Assembly (NCBI RefSeq): GCF_001680005.1
Contig: NC_033568.1
Location: forward strand, 186,001-250,000
Reading direction: 5' to 3'
Source: Plasmodium coatneyi
Taxonomy: Eukaryota; Apicomplexa; Aconoidasida; Haemosporida; Plasmodiidae
DNA: 64,000 nt
In this document: piece after piece, positions 46,115 to 58,657 of the stretch
How positions within the stretch are numbered: position 1 is the first letter of the stretch
How the letters are laid out: each line of letters starts with the position of its first letter
The notes under the pieces: model-generated
Seen by the model: only the letters and a program-made list of their open reading frames with translations
What the model was told of the DNA's origin: nothing
Databases searched by the model: none
Position numbers and translations under genes: made by a program

Positions 46115-48547
46115 CTAGGTGTCCATTCCTCTAGACGATGAACTAGTGTATGGAATAGCATATTCTGATGGATTGGTTGTTGAACCTTCTGTTGCGGTGG
46201 AATAAGTTTCCCTTGAAGCTTCTGTGAATATTTCCGAATTGCGCCTGGTGGCAGGTGCTCTTTTTTTTCTTCTATTTCCTCCTCTATTATTATTGTTGCT
46301 TCTTCCTCCTCCAAAGAGGGTGTTACTTATCAAAGAAGGTAAGGAAGTATACTAAGGAAAGGAAAAAAAAGGGAAGGGTGGGAAATTTGTATATATGTGT
46401 GTATAGTGTACAGTCTTATTTATGTGTATTTTTGTAGTCTTAAGTGTCCAATGTGATAATTACAATTATAATTGTATGTACTATTACTTTATATAATAAG
46501 GAAGCAATTAATGGAATTGCTACTACTACTGCTGCGCCTCCTCCAATAGCAGAAGGGATGGCAGTGGTAGGAAAGGTGCTTCCGGGGGAGGTGCTGTCCA
46601 CTCCTCGGAGTGCCTGCGTTGAGGACTGCAGCTGTCCATCTTGACCTTCTGATACGCGTGCTGGTGCTCTACTGCTACCACTGGAAGATGATCCTCCTGC
46701 CTCTCCTGCACTACTGTCGGGACTATCCACATCCACTTTGGGACCTTTTATATCCACATCGGGAGCCTTTACTTCACCTTCCACTTTGGGCAATGATACA
46801 TCTACGTCCCCTGAACCCTTCTCACTTCTACTAACTGATTCTGGTGTTGATAATGATGATGCTGGCCGTGCTGGTTGGGGAGGAGGTGGAGTGCACTTTA
46901 ATTGTTGCGCTTTCGCGAATTCCCCATCCTCCTTACTTTGCTCCACTTTAAATTTGTCACAATATTTATCATTGCCAATGGTAGGGCATTTTTGACTTAA
47001 CGTTGTATATATTGAATTGGCTGTGTCATAAGAGGACTGACATTTATTATTAGTGCAATAAACACTACACTCCCCGTCATTCTTCAGCCTATGGTAGTCA
47101 TAGTACCAATCAAATAGTGCTTTTGCCTGGTTGAAGCGTTCCTCTCTAATACCATGATACAGATTTTTACAGTTACATTTATACATGGAATCCTGCAGTT
47201 TCTCATAAATTGCCTTCATAACCATAGAGAGAGAGCCTCCTCCCTCAATTTTTTCCTTATTTATTTTATCACCTAACCAATAAAAGAAAAATTTATAACG
47301 GTCACTACTGGACAAAGTAGCGAATTCTTCCCTCCCTGTTCCCTTACATGTTAAACAGTAGTTCCCTGGAATTTTATCGATCCAATCCCACTTATTCCCT
47401 CCGTATGACCCTAACCGTCCTTTTAATGCGCTTCCTAGGGTACTAATGTTCCCTTTTCTTCCGTTGAGTTCACAACTTGTTTGCCCTACTCCTTGGTCTA
47501 ATGCATTGTATATTTTTTGTGAAGGTAAGGTACTTGTGTCGGCGTCCTAAAGAAATATAGAATTGGTAACAGGAGGAAGTGGAATATATACATAGATGTG
47601 AATATATTATCATGTGTACATTTCTTATATTTCTTTATTACATTACGTATAGAGTATTGTATTTATAATATTTATAAAATTTCAAATAAGGGAAGTAACC
47701 TGTTGTTTTGCTGCAGGAGGTTTGCATGTCAATTCCTTGGGTTCGTTATATTCCCCTCTCTTTTCTTTTTCCCCTTTAAATTTAGGACAATAGGAATCTC
47801 CGCCAGCAGTTTTGCAATAATTACTAACTGTTGTATGTGTTGATTGGGCTTTCTCGAAGGGTGCATTACATTTTTCTTTATTATTGCAATACTCGCTACA
47901 CATTGCTTGGTCGTGTAATTTAGTATAGTTATAGAACCAATCGAATAGTATTTTAGCATTTTCGAACTTGTCCTTCAAAAGATTAGGGTATAAATTATTA
48001 CAATCACATCTGCCCATGGAATCCTGCAGTTTCTCATAAATTTTCGTCATAACCGATGAAAAATGGGATTCCTGATGCAATTCCCCTATTACTTTTTCAC
48101 CTAACCAATAATAAAATAAGGCAAAACGTTCATCATCGCCCAAGGAAGTGAAATTTCCTCCCCCAGTCCCTTTACATGCGTAACAATAGTTACTTACAAT
48201 TTTATCGATCCAAGTCCAATTTTGTCCTCCATACCCTGACAATGACAATTTTATATCCGCTTCCACCGAACCGTGTTTCCACGATGTTTTCTTGAGTGTA
48301 CAACTTTTTCTTCCATTTTCGAGTTCAGCATATATTTCCTTTGAGGGTAATGTAACTGTATCTGCCTCTTCCTTCCCCTAAGAAAATATATAGAATTGAA
48401 ATATGTGTGTGCATATACATCCATACATAACAATACATTCACACTACCTTATATGATATATACGTGGAACATATATATATGTACACCTATCACTATATAC
48501 ATTTTTCCAATAGTGGAAATGTCAATTGGTATCAAATTTCTTACCAT
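46115..48547 (-). CDS. KIR: Two-domain KIR with AHNAK-like stalk segment
   Basis: Exons: 48545-48547 (ATG alone before GTAAGA, tentative), 47700-48377, 46488-47546 and 46115-46351, about 658 aa. Domain 1 (GKEEADTVTLPSKEIYAEL, NYCYACKG, FALFYYWLGEKV, ILFDWFYNY) ends KPPAAKQQ at a GTTACT donor with no TM relic. Domain 2 (DADTSTLPSQKIYNAL, YKFFFYWLGDKI, LFDWYYDYHRL) is followed by a long stalk: Pro-rich PPPPQPARP, then residues ~473-504 resembling the AHNAK repeat (DVDVSLPKVEG, DVDIKGPKVDVD), then Ser/Gly. The TM ends IASLLYK at GTAATA. The tail opens YTSLPSLISNTLFGGG and is Asn/Arg-rich. The gene at 60394 shares this architecture. All internal junctions keep phase. Confidence 0.86.
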
Positions 48548-49642
48548 TGTTTAGGTATAATATATGCTTTTTCGTATATATAATAAAGAGATGTTAGAAA
48601 ATGATGTTTCTTCCCTTTCGTCTTATATATATATGTTCATATATATATAACATGGAGTATTCAGGAGTTCTTCATAACTTTTGCAAAGTAATTATTATGA
48701 ATGAACGAATGAATATGGAAATTTTTTTTCTCTATTTATTTATTTTCCTTTTTTCCTTCTTATTCCTTCTTTCCTTATTTTCTTCCTTCTTTCCTTCTTT
48801 CCTTTCTTTTCATTCTTTCGTTCTTTCCTTCTTATTCCTTCTTTCCTTTCCTTTTCCTCGTGTAATTGTTACATTGTTATATTATTGTACCTTCCATATA
48901 TATATGGGACCATACAAAAATATTGTACATTAATATTATTGTATTATTTACATTATTATTATATTATTATTATTTATCTTATTCATTCCTTATTTACCTT
49001 ATTATATTATTGTTTATATATACATACGCACGCACTCTCTCCTTTCCTTTTCTTTAATACTGGTTAATATTTGATGTACACTACCTTTTTTTCCTTCTTT
49101 CTATTGTTTTAGTTTTTTTTCTTTTATTCTTATATTCTTTTTATTCTTTTTTTTTTTTTTTTTTAAAAATTTTTTTCTATTAATTCTTTTTTTTCTTACA
49201 TTTCGATAAGTTCAATGTATGAGGAATTCCTTTATGTAATATGCATATACATTGTGTATACCATTTTGAGCTAACCTTGCCTCCTTTTTTCTTCCTTAAC
49301 ACGTAAAAATATAAATTATTCCATATAATGCAATTTTCCATATTACGATGCTTAAAAAAATAATGATGATCATAATGGAGGATGCATGATGAATGATGAT
49401 TCGTTGTCTTTTCCATCATTATTAAATTTATATTTAGGTGAAGTAAAAAGGTATTCATATAGGGGAGTTCACAATTTTTATATGTAAGCTAGTTTGGGGG
49501 TGTCTGTGATACACATGCACACATATAGAAATTGGTCGTCGTCGTCGTTCCTTTCCTTATATATATTTGTATTAAGGGGAAGAAAGGGAGGAAGAAAGGG
49601 AACACACAAACAAACAACACACTAATTAAAATTACGAAGATT
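48548..49642. other. Intergenic region
   Basis: Upstream region of the two-domain KIR, with CT tracts at 48725-48860 (ccttcttattccttctttcc) and T-runs at 49120-49165. No gene seen. Confidence 0.6.
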
Positions 49643-51299
49643 TTACATACGACCGTAACTTATATTGGTTCTTTGCCTCTGTCTCTGTTGTGGACCCTGT
49701 TGCCGCTGTTATGGTCTATTATTACTTGCTCTTCTGGGTGGTGATGGTCTGCTATATATAGTAGAATTGTCCCCTTCTGTCATAGAATCTGATATGGTGG
49801 AAGGTGCTGTTGAAACATCTGTTGAATATAATGTTGTGGAGGTGTCTTCCGTGAACGTACTAAAATTGCTCCCTCTCGACCTTTTTTTCCTTCTGTTGTT
49901 GCTCCTTCTTCCTCCATTTCCAGAGGAAAAGTGGTTACCAAACCAAGAAGGTAGCAGCTTGTACTGAACGAAGGATGTTAGGTTGTTAGTGGAAGGAAGA
50001 AGGGGTGGTTGCAATATGTACCATAAAAGTTGTGTGCAGAAAATGTGCACATATATGTAGCATTTGTCCATTTACATCATATATATGTATATATATAGGT
50101 ATATATACATATGTAGGTATATATATGTAGACATCTACATACGTATATATATATATATACATATATGTATGTATATATATATATGTGTGCTGTTCACATA
50201 TATAAATAATATAATATCGTTCTATTATGTATATGTGAGTGTCTGCACATTTTTATTATAATTGTTGTAATTATGTTAATTATGTTAATTACTTTACTTC
50301 GTACAAAAAAAAAAGGGCGATTTGGGGTAATTCTATTATTGGCAACGTGGCAGACACAGCTGCAACACTACTAGAAGAGGAGGTTGCCGATTCCGCGATG
50401 GGTAATTCATCTAATACAGGCACGGACAATTCTTGTGACGGTCGACTCCCCGGGTGTACCTCGTGATGCCTTCCTATTACCGTATGCACTTGGGCAATTC
50501 CTGTATTACATTTGAGTTCGGGCAGTTTTTGTTGACCATCATGCTGTTGTTCATGCTCCTTCATAAATGTTGTACAATATTTGTCATCACTACTAGCAGA
50601 AGAAGGTGAACACTCCTCATACACTGTATTGTAGGTTGTATAACTACTTTGCAGATAATCAGAGCAGGTACTATCACAGAATTTGTTGTTGTCAGTTAAT
50701 TTCCCTTGTATTGTATGATAGTTCATTAAGTATTCATATGCTGTTTTTCTCCTGTCGAAATGGTTTGGGCACTATCTTCGTACAACATTTCACAGTGCTT
50801 ATTATTACCTTTTCTTTTCCATATGCCATAGATCTTTTTCATAATTGTTAAAAATGGAGTGCTGCCCCTATTCTTCCATACTATTTCTCCTAACCAGTAA
50901 TAGAGAAAAGAACACCATTCATTATCGGAAGAACCTTCTCCTTTTTGGGGGGATACGTAGCATTGTGCCTTCCAAATTTTTTTCCGCATGGTCCCGAACA
51001 TTAGGATAACTATCTAAATCAGTTTTCAGCTCCGTGGTAGAAGTGAAACTGCAATACTCATTGCTCTTGTCAAATCCACCATACTTTATTTTTGAAGGTA
51101 ATACTTTGTCCAATTCATCCTTCTACAAATTTAATTAATGAAAAATGGAGCACGTAAATACGTGTTTCCATTTGTTCTTACACTTCTATTATACTTTGGA
51201 TAAGGTAATACATAACTAATGTGTACACATATTTCCATATTGAATAGAAGAATAACGAACCGTTAGTGTTCCTGTTTTTCCTGCTGATCCTGGTGACAT
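49643..51299 (-). pseudogene. KIR: KIR gene broken by two frameshifts and a stop
   Basis: Exons by homology: 51261-51299 (MSPGSAGKTGTLT), 50298-51122 and 49643-49963. Exon 2 starts KDELDKVLPSKIKYGGF. Its frame then breaks near 50977-50983 (an A-run on the coding strand) and again near 50755-50765, with the two slips of opposite sense. As a result exon 2 keeps a length divisible by three. The middle frame carries CSFLYYWLGEIV. The last part gives a Ser-rich stalk and a TM ending LFFLYE, where E replaces the usual K. In the tail (YKLLPSWFGNHFSSG) a TAA at 49709-49711 cuts off about 22 residues, and the normal ending ISYGRM is still legible beyond it. Homopolymer sequencing error could explain one slip, but not all three lesions. 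Confidence 0.8.
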
Positions 51300-52099
51300 G
51301 GTGTCATTGTTATTACGTACACTTTTATATGTAGGTAATAAATTTATGTTAGAATGTGCTGTTTATATGTTAGAAGTTGCGTGGTGTTCCTCATATATAT
51401 ACACATACATATATACATAGTATATATACTATATGCTAATTATATATATACATGTATATGTACCTATAATTATATATATTTTTCCCTCTAACATAGTACA
51501 TACACATATACAAAAAAAAAAAAAGGGGGAGGGCAACCTTCGAACTCATGGAATATAATGTGGCTTAAAGTAGAGGAAGGTAAATAACTCAACTAATACC
51601 GTGCACATTTCATATATATATATATATATATGTATATCTGTATATGTATATATATATATTCTTTATGTAAATGAATTATTCCCTATTAGATTGATCATCG
51701 ATTATAGGCAGAAAGAAAAGAAATGTACAGAGGAAGAAGGAAAGGGAAGAAAAGAAAATTACCTTTTTAAAGGAAAAAGGAGGAAGGAAGAGTGATTTAT
51801 CATTTTAGGAGGAAAGGAAGGGAAAAGAAGAATTTTCACTTTTGGTGAAAGGAAGGGGAATGAAAAGGAATTTTCATTTTAAGGAAGGAAAGGAAGAAAA
51901 TTTTTTTTTCCCTTCCTTTCCTCCAAAAATGATATAATCATAGAACAAAAGCGCAAGAAGCAGAAACATCCCTATTCACGCACATATATATGTATTCATC
52001 TTATGCATGAATAGTCGTAAACAGTGTTAACAGCAGCAACACACTTTTCCTCTAACAAAAAAAGTACTTTATACTGAATAATATATATACATTTAAATA
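51300..52099. other. Spacer between divergent KIR genes
   Basis: It contains TA microsatellites at 51400-51470 and 51615-51660, and an aaggaaggaaag/ttttcatttt repeat at 51730-51915. It serves as the 5' region for both flanking genes. No gene seen. Confidence 0.6.
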
Positions 52100-53538
52100 A
52101 TGGTGGACGGAGGGCCGGTACCACCCCCACCACTACCAGAGGATGGTCAAACGCAAGAAATATTAGGGGTATGCTACTTTTACTGTAAAATATGGGCACA
52201 TGCATATGTGAATATTATTCATACAGTATGTGATGTGTGTAACACAATGAACTGAAGTAAATATACACATATAAAAATATATACTCCTATATTCGTATTT
52301 ACAGAAGGAAGCTTTGGAGGGGTTACCCTCAAATGCAATATACTATAAAAAATTCAATGATAACAGGAGCACTTGTGAAGAGGGTACCGACACATGGGGT
52401 GGACCGATAAGGACTGCATTAAATGGGGAACTTAAAATTAAGGACCACATAGACAAAATTCTAAAGGCATTATGTTACATACATAGTATGAAGGGAGTCT
52501 CTGCGCTCCATAGTAACTTGTGCAATTTTTTATATTTTTGGTTAGGAGACATGTTCTGGAATAGCTCAAATGAAGCATCTTTCGAAAGCATTATGAACAA
52601 AATTAAAACATCAGTAGAGGCCCAACAGAATGAACATAATTGCACTTTCAAGTTTCCAACTAAGTATAGTCCCTTTTTCAAACAGTGGAAAACAGTATAT
52701 GAATATACTATAGACAAAAGTAGTATTAACAACGACTTAGGATCCGGCGGCAACAAACGTTGTACTCAGGTCTATTTTGACTATCTGCACGGCATTAAAT
52801 CAGCTTACGAATCTGTACGAACACAATGTGGGCTGAATAAGGAGAGTGAATTTTGCAATAAAATAGAAGGAGTGAAGGATGGAACGCCTTTTAAGGATGT
52901 TCCCAATTTGAAGTGTAAAGTAGTATCTGGAACAACCACCCCCGCTATTATCTCCTCTGTACTTGGCACACTAGTTGGACTACCAACACTTGCACTATTT
53001 CTATATAAAGTAATCACTACAATTACATAATTACAATTTATAAAATGAAATTATACATAATAATATATAATGTACAATAATAATAATAATCATTGTTATT
53101 ATTTACCCCTTATGCCAACTTAAAATAAATAAATATAGAATAAGCTGTACATACACATATATATATGTCCGTATGTATAGGTATATGTACAGATATATAT
53201 TTGCACATCCCTTTTTTTTTTTATTTCAGTATAATCTTCTACCTCCTTGGATAAGAAGTACTTTTGGATTGAACAGTAACAACAGTAGAAATAAAACAAG
53301 AAAGAGAAGATCCGTCGAACGCAATTTCGAAACCTTCACAACAGACACCTCTTCATTATATTCAGCTGACACTTCTTCAGACATGTCCACAACAGATGCA
53401 TCTACCATATATGATGGTAGGGCATCGTCACGAAGAAGAACAGGAGCAGGAAGAAGAGGATCAAATAATAATAATGATGGAAGGGCAGTAAATAATGGAA
53501 GACCAGGAAACAGGAATATTCGTTATCAACGCATGTAA
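52100..53538 (+). CDS. KIR: KIR protein
   Basis: Exons 52100-52168, 52305-53009 and 53230-53538 give 360 aa. Exon 1 is unusually long (23 codons) and Pro-rich (PVPPPPLPEDG) with a GTATGC donor. Exon 2 begins KEALEGLPSNAIYYKKF, with KALCYIHSM, CNFLYFWLGDMF, a reduced Cys pattern and almost no stalk before the TM ending ALFLYK at GTAATC. The tail opens YNLLPPWIRSTFGL, has an acidic-free Ser/Thr middle and ends RYQRM. It is the only intact single-domain KIR on the plus strand in this window. A 33-bp minisatellite begins about 200 bp behind its stop. Confidence 0.9.
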
Positions 53539-54812
53539 CATCACATGGTAGTGTAACACATGGAATATAACATTGAATGAATGCCTCACGCCGGAACTAT
53601 AAGGAACAGCGAAGTTCATGGAGTGTGGAGGGAGGTGGAGCACTGTTTTTTTCTTCATCTTTCCTCTTTTATTTTATTTTTCCCTTGTTTTCGTACGCAC
53701 TTCTTTCTGGTTCCGGAATTACTCCTGGTGATATTGTGAATACAGTTAAAATGAAAACTGGGTAAAATGTGAACACAGTTAAAATGAAAACTGTATAAAA
53801 TGTGAACACAGTTAAAATGAAAACTGTATAAAAATGTGAACACCGTTAAAATGAAAACTGTAAAAAATGTGAACTATGTTAAAATGAAAAACTGTAAAAA
53901 ATGTGAGTGCAGTTTAAATGGAAACTGTATAAAATGTGAACACAGTTAAAAATGAAGACTGTGCAAAATCTGAACCCAGTTAAAATGATCACAGTTAAAA
54001 ATGAAAACTGTGTAAAATGTGAGCACAGTTAAAAATGTGAAACTGTATAAAATGTGAACACCGTTAAAATGAAAACTTTGTAAAATGTGAACACAGTTAA
54101 AATGAAAACTGTAAAATGTGAACGCAATTAAAAATGTGCATTGCGCACATTCGAAAGAGTAAATTAACAACCGCAAAACAGAAATGTGCAAAAAGGATTT
54201 CCGTCTTTGCAGTCCCTGCTGCGTGAATGAAATGCAACGTGTACTCAGCAAGCGCGTGCAAAGCAATATTAAGCGGTGCAAAATTACAGGGCGTAAAATA
54301 TTACAAAAAAAAAAAAAACCATCAATGAAATTAATGTTGCGAAAAAAAAAAAATTTTAAATTCAACGCACAAAAAAAAAAAAATTATAAAAACAAGATTG
54401 AAAAAAAAAGATATAATTTACTAATCAAAAATAGCTAATTGTACAAATTACGCCCCGCCTAATTACGCGGAGTTTGATCACCTTCGAAAATATTTCTTAG
54501 TCGTCTTCCTTTTTGCTTCATTTTTTTACACTTCAATTTTTTTTTCAATTCTTTCGTTCCTTTTTATTTGTTACACTTCAGAATTTTTGTAAGGTTCTTC
54601 TTTTATATTTCATACTTTTATCGCAGATAATTCACCTAACACTTGCAAGTCCTTATAGTTACTGAAGGAGGGGTTCATTATATGCGATCGTGACCTGCAT
54701 TTACCCTTTTTTTCTTTCCATCATTTTTATTCTTTTAGACAGTGTGTTATAGCATATTTTGTGTGGTAATGTGCACTTAAGATGTACAAGTTATTATAGT
54801 TCCTGGGGAGCA
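53539..54812. other. Convergent spacer with minisatellite
   Basis: The minisatellite at 53735-54135 is listed separately. It is followed by A-runs and T-rich DNA up to the next KIR's 3' end. No gene seen. Confidence 0.6.
53735..54135. repeat. ~33-bp minisatellite, about twelve copies
   Basis: The unit is close to aaaatgtgaacacagttaaaatgaaaactgtat, with small insertions and substitutions in each copy. Within a unit acagtt and aactgt are reverse complements, so each copy can form a short stem. Confidence 0.9.
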
Positions 54813-56181
54813 TTACATGCGTTGGTAAGCTACATTCCTACGCCATCCATTATTATTTCTTGCTCTGAGTGGTGGTGGCCTACCATTATATATGGTAGAT
54901 GCATCTGTCATGGAATTTGCTATTGTGGAAGCTTCGGTAGAATCATACGTTGAGTTGTACGTTGAGGTGTCGTCGTCGTTGGATGTGTTGTCGAAGTTAG
55001 TGTTGGCTGATCTTCTTTTTCTTCTTTTTGGGGAGACGGTGCCACGTTTTGCAGAAAATAAATTGGTATACTAATAAAAAGGAAGAAAAGGGGAAGGGTT
55101 GGGAACATAGTTATATATATATATCGGTATATGTATATATGATATATATATTTACATATATGTATGAATATGTATATATATACGTGTGTATATATTATAT
55201 ATTTCAAATACACAGTGGTAATAATTATTACTTTGTAAAGGAAGAAGGCAGCCGTCGGTAATGCTAGTGTAGCCATTGTGGAAGGAATTGCAATGGTGGT
55301 ACCCGTTCCGGACGCCGAGACATCCGATGATGCATGCTCCTGTTCCTGCTGCTGCTCTTGCTGCTGTTCTACAGGTACTCTATGCTTCGCTGTATCCACC
55401 GGCTTACAACCTGACTCTAAATTTTCCTCATTTCTATATTCCGGACACCACTTCATAAAATCTACACACCAATCTTCCTCATATCCTTCTGTACATTCCT
55501 GTTGCATAACCTTATAGGCACCCTGCACTTCCTCCAGATATGCCTGATATTTCGCAGGACAAGGTTTCCCCTCCTTACTTACATTGCTTTCTATAAATGT
55601 TCTGTCCACCTTATAATCGAATAATTTCTTTAGTTTCGTAAAAAATTCAGGTTTATTACTAAGACTCGGAGGCGTACACCCATATTTCTTGCTGTTCACT
55701 TGTATTTTAGTTTGATAATCACTTATAGCTTTCTGAAACTTCAGTTCTCCTAATTCCTTAGGTAATATTTCACCTACCCAAAAATAAAGGGCATAACAGT
55801 AATCTTCTTTTCTATTTGTGTTATCCTTCTCCATTTCAGACACGTAGCATAAGGCTTTCTTAATTCTATTCATATGGTCCACATTTTCGACATATGATTT
55901 TAACTTTTCTTCTATTCCCTGAATGTTCGCTTCGCCATCGCAACCTCCTTGACCTACATCTAATTTCTTATATATTGATTTTGAGGGCAAACCACCCGAA
56001 CACTGTTCCTCCTATAAATACAGTAAATAAAGAACGATATATACGTGTATGCACACTTTTCTATGTATTCTTTGTACCTATTGGTTACATTATGCATAGA
56101 GAATATTACATGTGTATAACATGTACATATGCATTTTTAATGTGAAGTAACCGTGAGTGTGCTTGTCGCATCTGCAGCCAT
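54813..56181 (-). CDS. KIR: KIR protein
   Basis: Exons 56152-56181 (MAADATSTLT), 55232-56011 and 54813-55070 give 355 aa. Exon 2 begins EEQCSGGLPSKSIYKKL, with KALCYVSEM, CYALYFWVGEIL (an altered core), KKLFDYKVDRTFI, and a Gln/Glu run (EQQQEQQQEQE) in the stalk. The TM ends AFFLYK at GTAATA. The tail opens YTNLFSAKRGTVSPK, carries an Asp run (NDDDTST) and ends VAYQRM. Its opening YTNLFS is shared with the tails at 37937 and 40495, while the ectodomain is quite different. Confidence 0.89.
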
Positions 56182-57101
56182 TGTTTATACACATTTTTCC
56201 TTAACACAGTATAATTTAAAATTGTTCACATATTCTGAAGAGGAATATCAGTATTCTTTGCACACCCTATAATTTTGAGTATTAAGTTCCTAATCCGTCC
56301 TCACTTAAAAGTATTCATTCCTATTCTGAAGTAATCACAAATTTCTTCTAAAACGTGAATTGTACATATAAATTTATATGTACTACTTATGTAAAATGCT
56401 ATTTATTGAGTATAACAGAAGGAAAAGCAAGATGATGGGATGGTGGTGAGTTGGGGTGGTAAATTGAGGATTGGAAAGAAACGATGCTTTCATGTGCTGT
56501 GCTCCTTATTTATTTGACCTATATTATCTTCCTTCTTCCTCACTTTAAATTTTATTAAACTCTGCGTTAGTGTGTGTATTATTATATTACACCTCATTAC
56601 TTTTATCTCTTCCTTTCTGCCTTAAAATATAATTTTTTTCTCCACAATTAACAACTATGAACTGTGCTGTTCGACTTAAGAATTTTCTGCATCTACTCAA
56701 AAATTACTATTAAAAATTTTTCCATACAGTATATATACATAATATGCATTGAGCAATTTACATGTGCCCCTTTATACTTGTGGTCAACTACATATAAGAA
56801 GTTAATCCCTTTAACAAGTGGTAAGTCGTGTGTACTCACATAGAATATACACGCTATCCATAATTATAAGGAAAAGAGGACGCTTGGTTATTAAACTATG
56901 CATGCTCAATCGTATCGTCTATGTTTTTAAAATAGTGATGGGTAACGTTGTACACCTTAGTCCATAATTAATGGAAGTGAACATTGCATATTAATTATAA
57001 TGAATGGGAGGATGGTGATGTTGTTGTACGCGCTACTTATAATTCATGATGGAAGGAAAAAGAGGAGGAGGAGCAGCAGTATTGGATATGATGGTGTTAC
57101 A
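56182..57101. other. Intergenic region
   Basis: AT-rich with no clear repeat. Upstream region of the preceding KIR; no gene supported. Confidence 0.6.
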
Positions 57102-58657
57102 TTACATACGTTGATAACGTATATTCTTTCTTTGTTGTTGTTGTTGTTGTTGTTGCTTGGGTCTATTATTTGCTGCTCCTCTTCCCATTCTGTTGGATGC
57201 TGCAGCATGTGGGGAAGAATATTCTGTGTTAGAGTCTGCTATGGTAGAATCTTCTTCCACTGTGGATTCCAATGTTATGGACCCATCGGTTGTATATAAT
57301 GTTGTTGAATTGTTAAAGTTCCGTTCAATAATTTTTTTTCTTCTCTTATTGTTGCTCCCTCCTCCAAAAGTGTTACGCACTCCATAAAATAAGGAAGTGT
57401 ACTGAATAGAGAAAGAAAAGGAAGCAAGAAAGGGAGGAAGGAATGGTGTCCATGTGTGTAGCACATATGTACAATTCACATATATAGATATGTGGAACTC
57501 ATTTTAAACATTTATTTTTTAAATGAAGAAGAAGTTAATTATAAGGGAATAACATTATTATTATTTATGCTTCCAATGTATAATGGTAATTACCTTATAT
57601 AAAAAGAATAGGATTGTTGGAATTGCTCCTATTCCCAATATGGAAGATACGATTGGGGCCATAGTGCCTGCGGTACTGTTTCCTGGGGAGGTTTCCCCTC
57701 CATCTGCTGAATGTACCGAGCCTGTTTTGTCGCCCCCATGATGAGCATTTTGTAACCTGCGGTCACCATCCACCTGTGGTGTACCATGTTCTTCGCGCGC
57801 TGCCCCCTGTAACCTTGGACTTTCCGTATCTGTTGAAGGCTCTGTAGGACAAACTAGGCTCACTGTTTCTTGTACCTTCTCAGTGCTCATTTGTAATTTA
57901 ACCATGAGTTCCTTCAGTTTTGAAGTACTTCCTTCTGGGAACACCCTACGGAATTCTCTACAATAATCACTCTCAGTGTCACATGCACAATGTTTCGACA
58001 TTTCATTGTAGGCATCAGCAACATCCCGCAGATATAATTTATATATTGCGGTACATCCTCCATTTACCGACTGCTTCATTTTATTCTCCATGTTTGCATA
58101 ACTTTTTATATATCTGTATAGTTCCTCTAAGTCTTTGAATTGTTCCTTCCTTATAGTGGGGCTCAGATTTTCACAATCCTGGACACTTTCAACCTCCTTC
58201 ACCTTTTCATATATGCCCCTCATAACATTCATAAACTTCCCATCTTCCTTTACTGCGCTGGACACCAGACTTCCTATCCAATAATAAAGGAAATGGCAGT
58301 CAAATCGTTCTGGTTTCTTTCCTCTCTCTACCTTATGCAAACTGCACCACGTACTCACAATTTGTCCTACCGATCCACGAGGAATGTTATATGTGCCTAA
58401 CACCTTTTCCATTTCTTCCTTTATTCCTCTTGATGTGCCATCACATTCATTCTTTTCTACCCATGCACCAAAATTTGAATATATATTTCCAGGATCTGAT
58501 TGTCCAAAACAATCTTCCTATAAATGGAATAAATAATATATATATACGCATTATATTATGCATATACATTAACATAATGTGTTCTATACTAGATGGAATA
58601 TTCATTGGGCACTATAACCCTACTCGTCGTACTTAAAAATTCTCTAACCGGTACCAT
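57102..58657 (-). CDS. KIR: KIR protein
   Basis: Exons 58649-58657 (MVP), 57594-58517 and 57102-57401 give 410 aa. Exon 2 begins EDCFGQSDPGNIYSNF; the LPS..Y motif is changed to SDPGNIY. It has STWCSLHKV, CHFLYYWIGSLV, and an altered centre (LEELYRYIKSY in place of VFDYYYDY). A long polar stalk (RLQGAAREEHGTPQVDGD, then HHGGDKTGS) precedes the TM ending LFFLYK at GTAATT. The tail opens YTSLFYGVRNTFGGG, has a seven-Gln run and ends RYQRM. I saw no host match for the stalk by eye. Exon 1 is tentative; its donor is GTTAGA. Confidence 0.87.

Noticed and set aside
53735..54135. CRISPR-like evenly spaced repeats
   Set aside because: Copies are contiguous and degenerate without unique spacers, in a eukaryotic context; it is a minisatellite.
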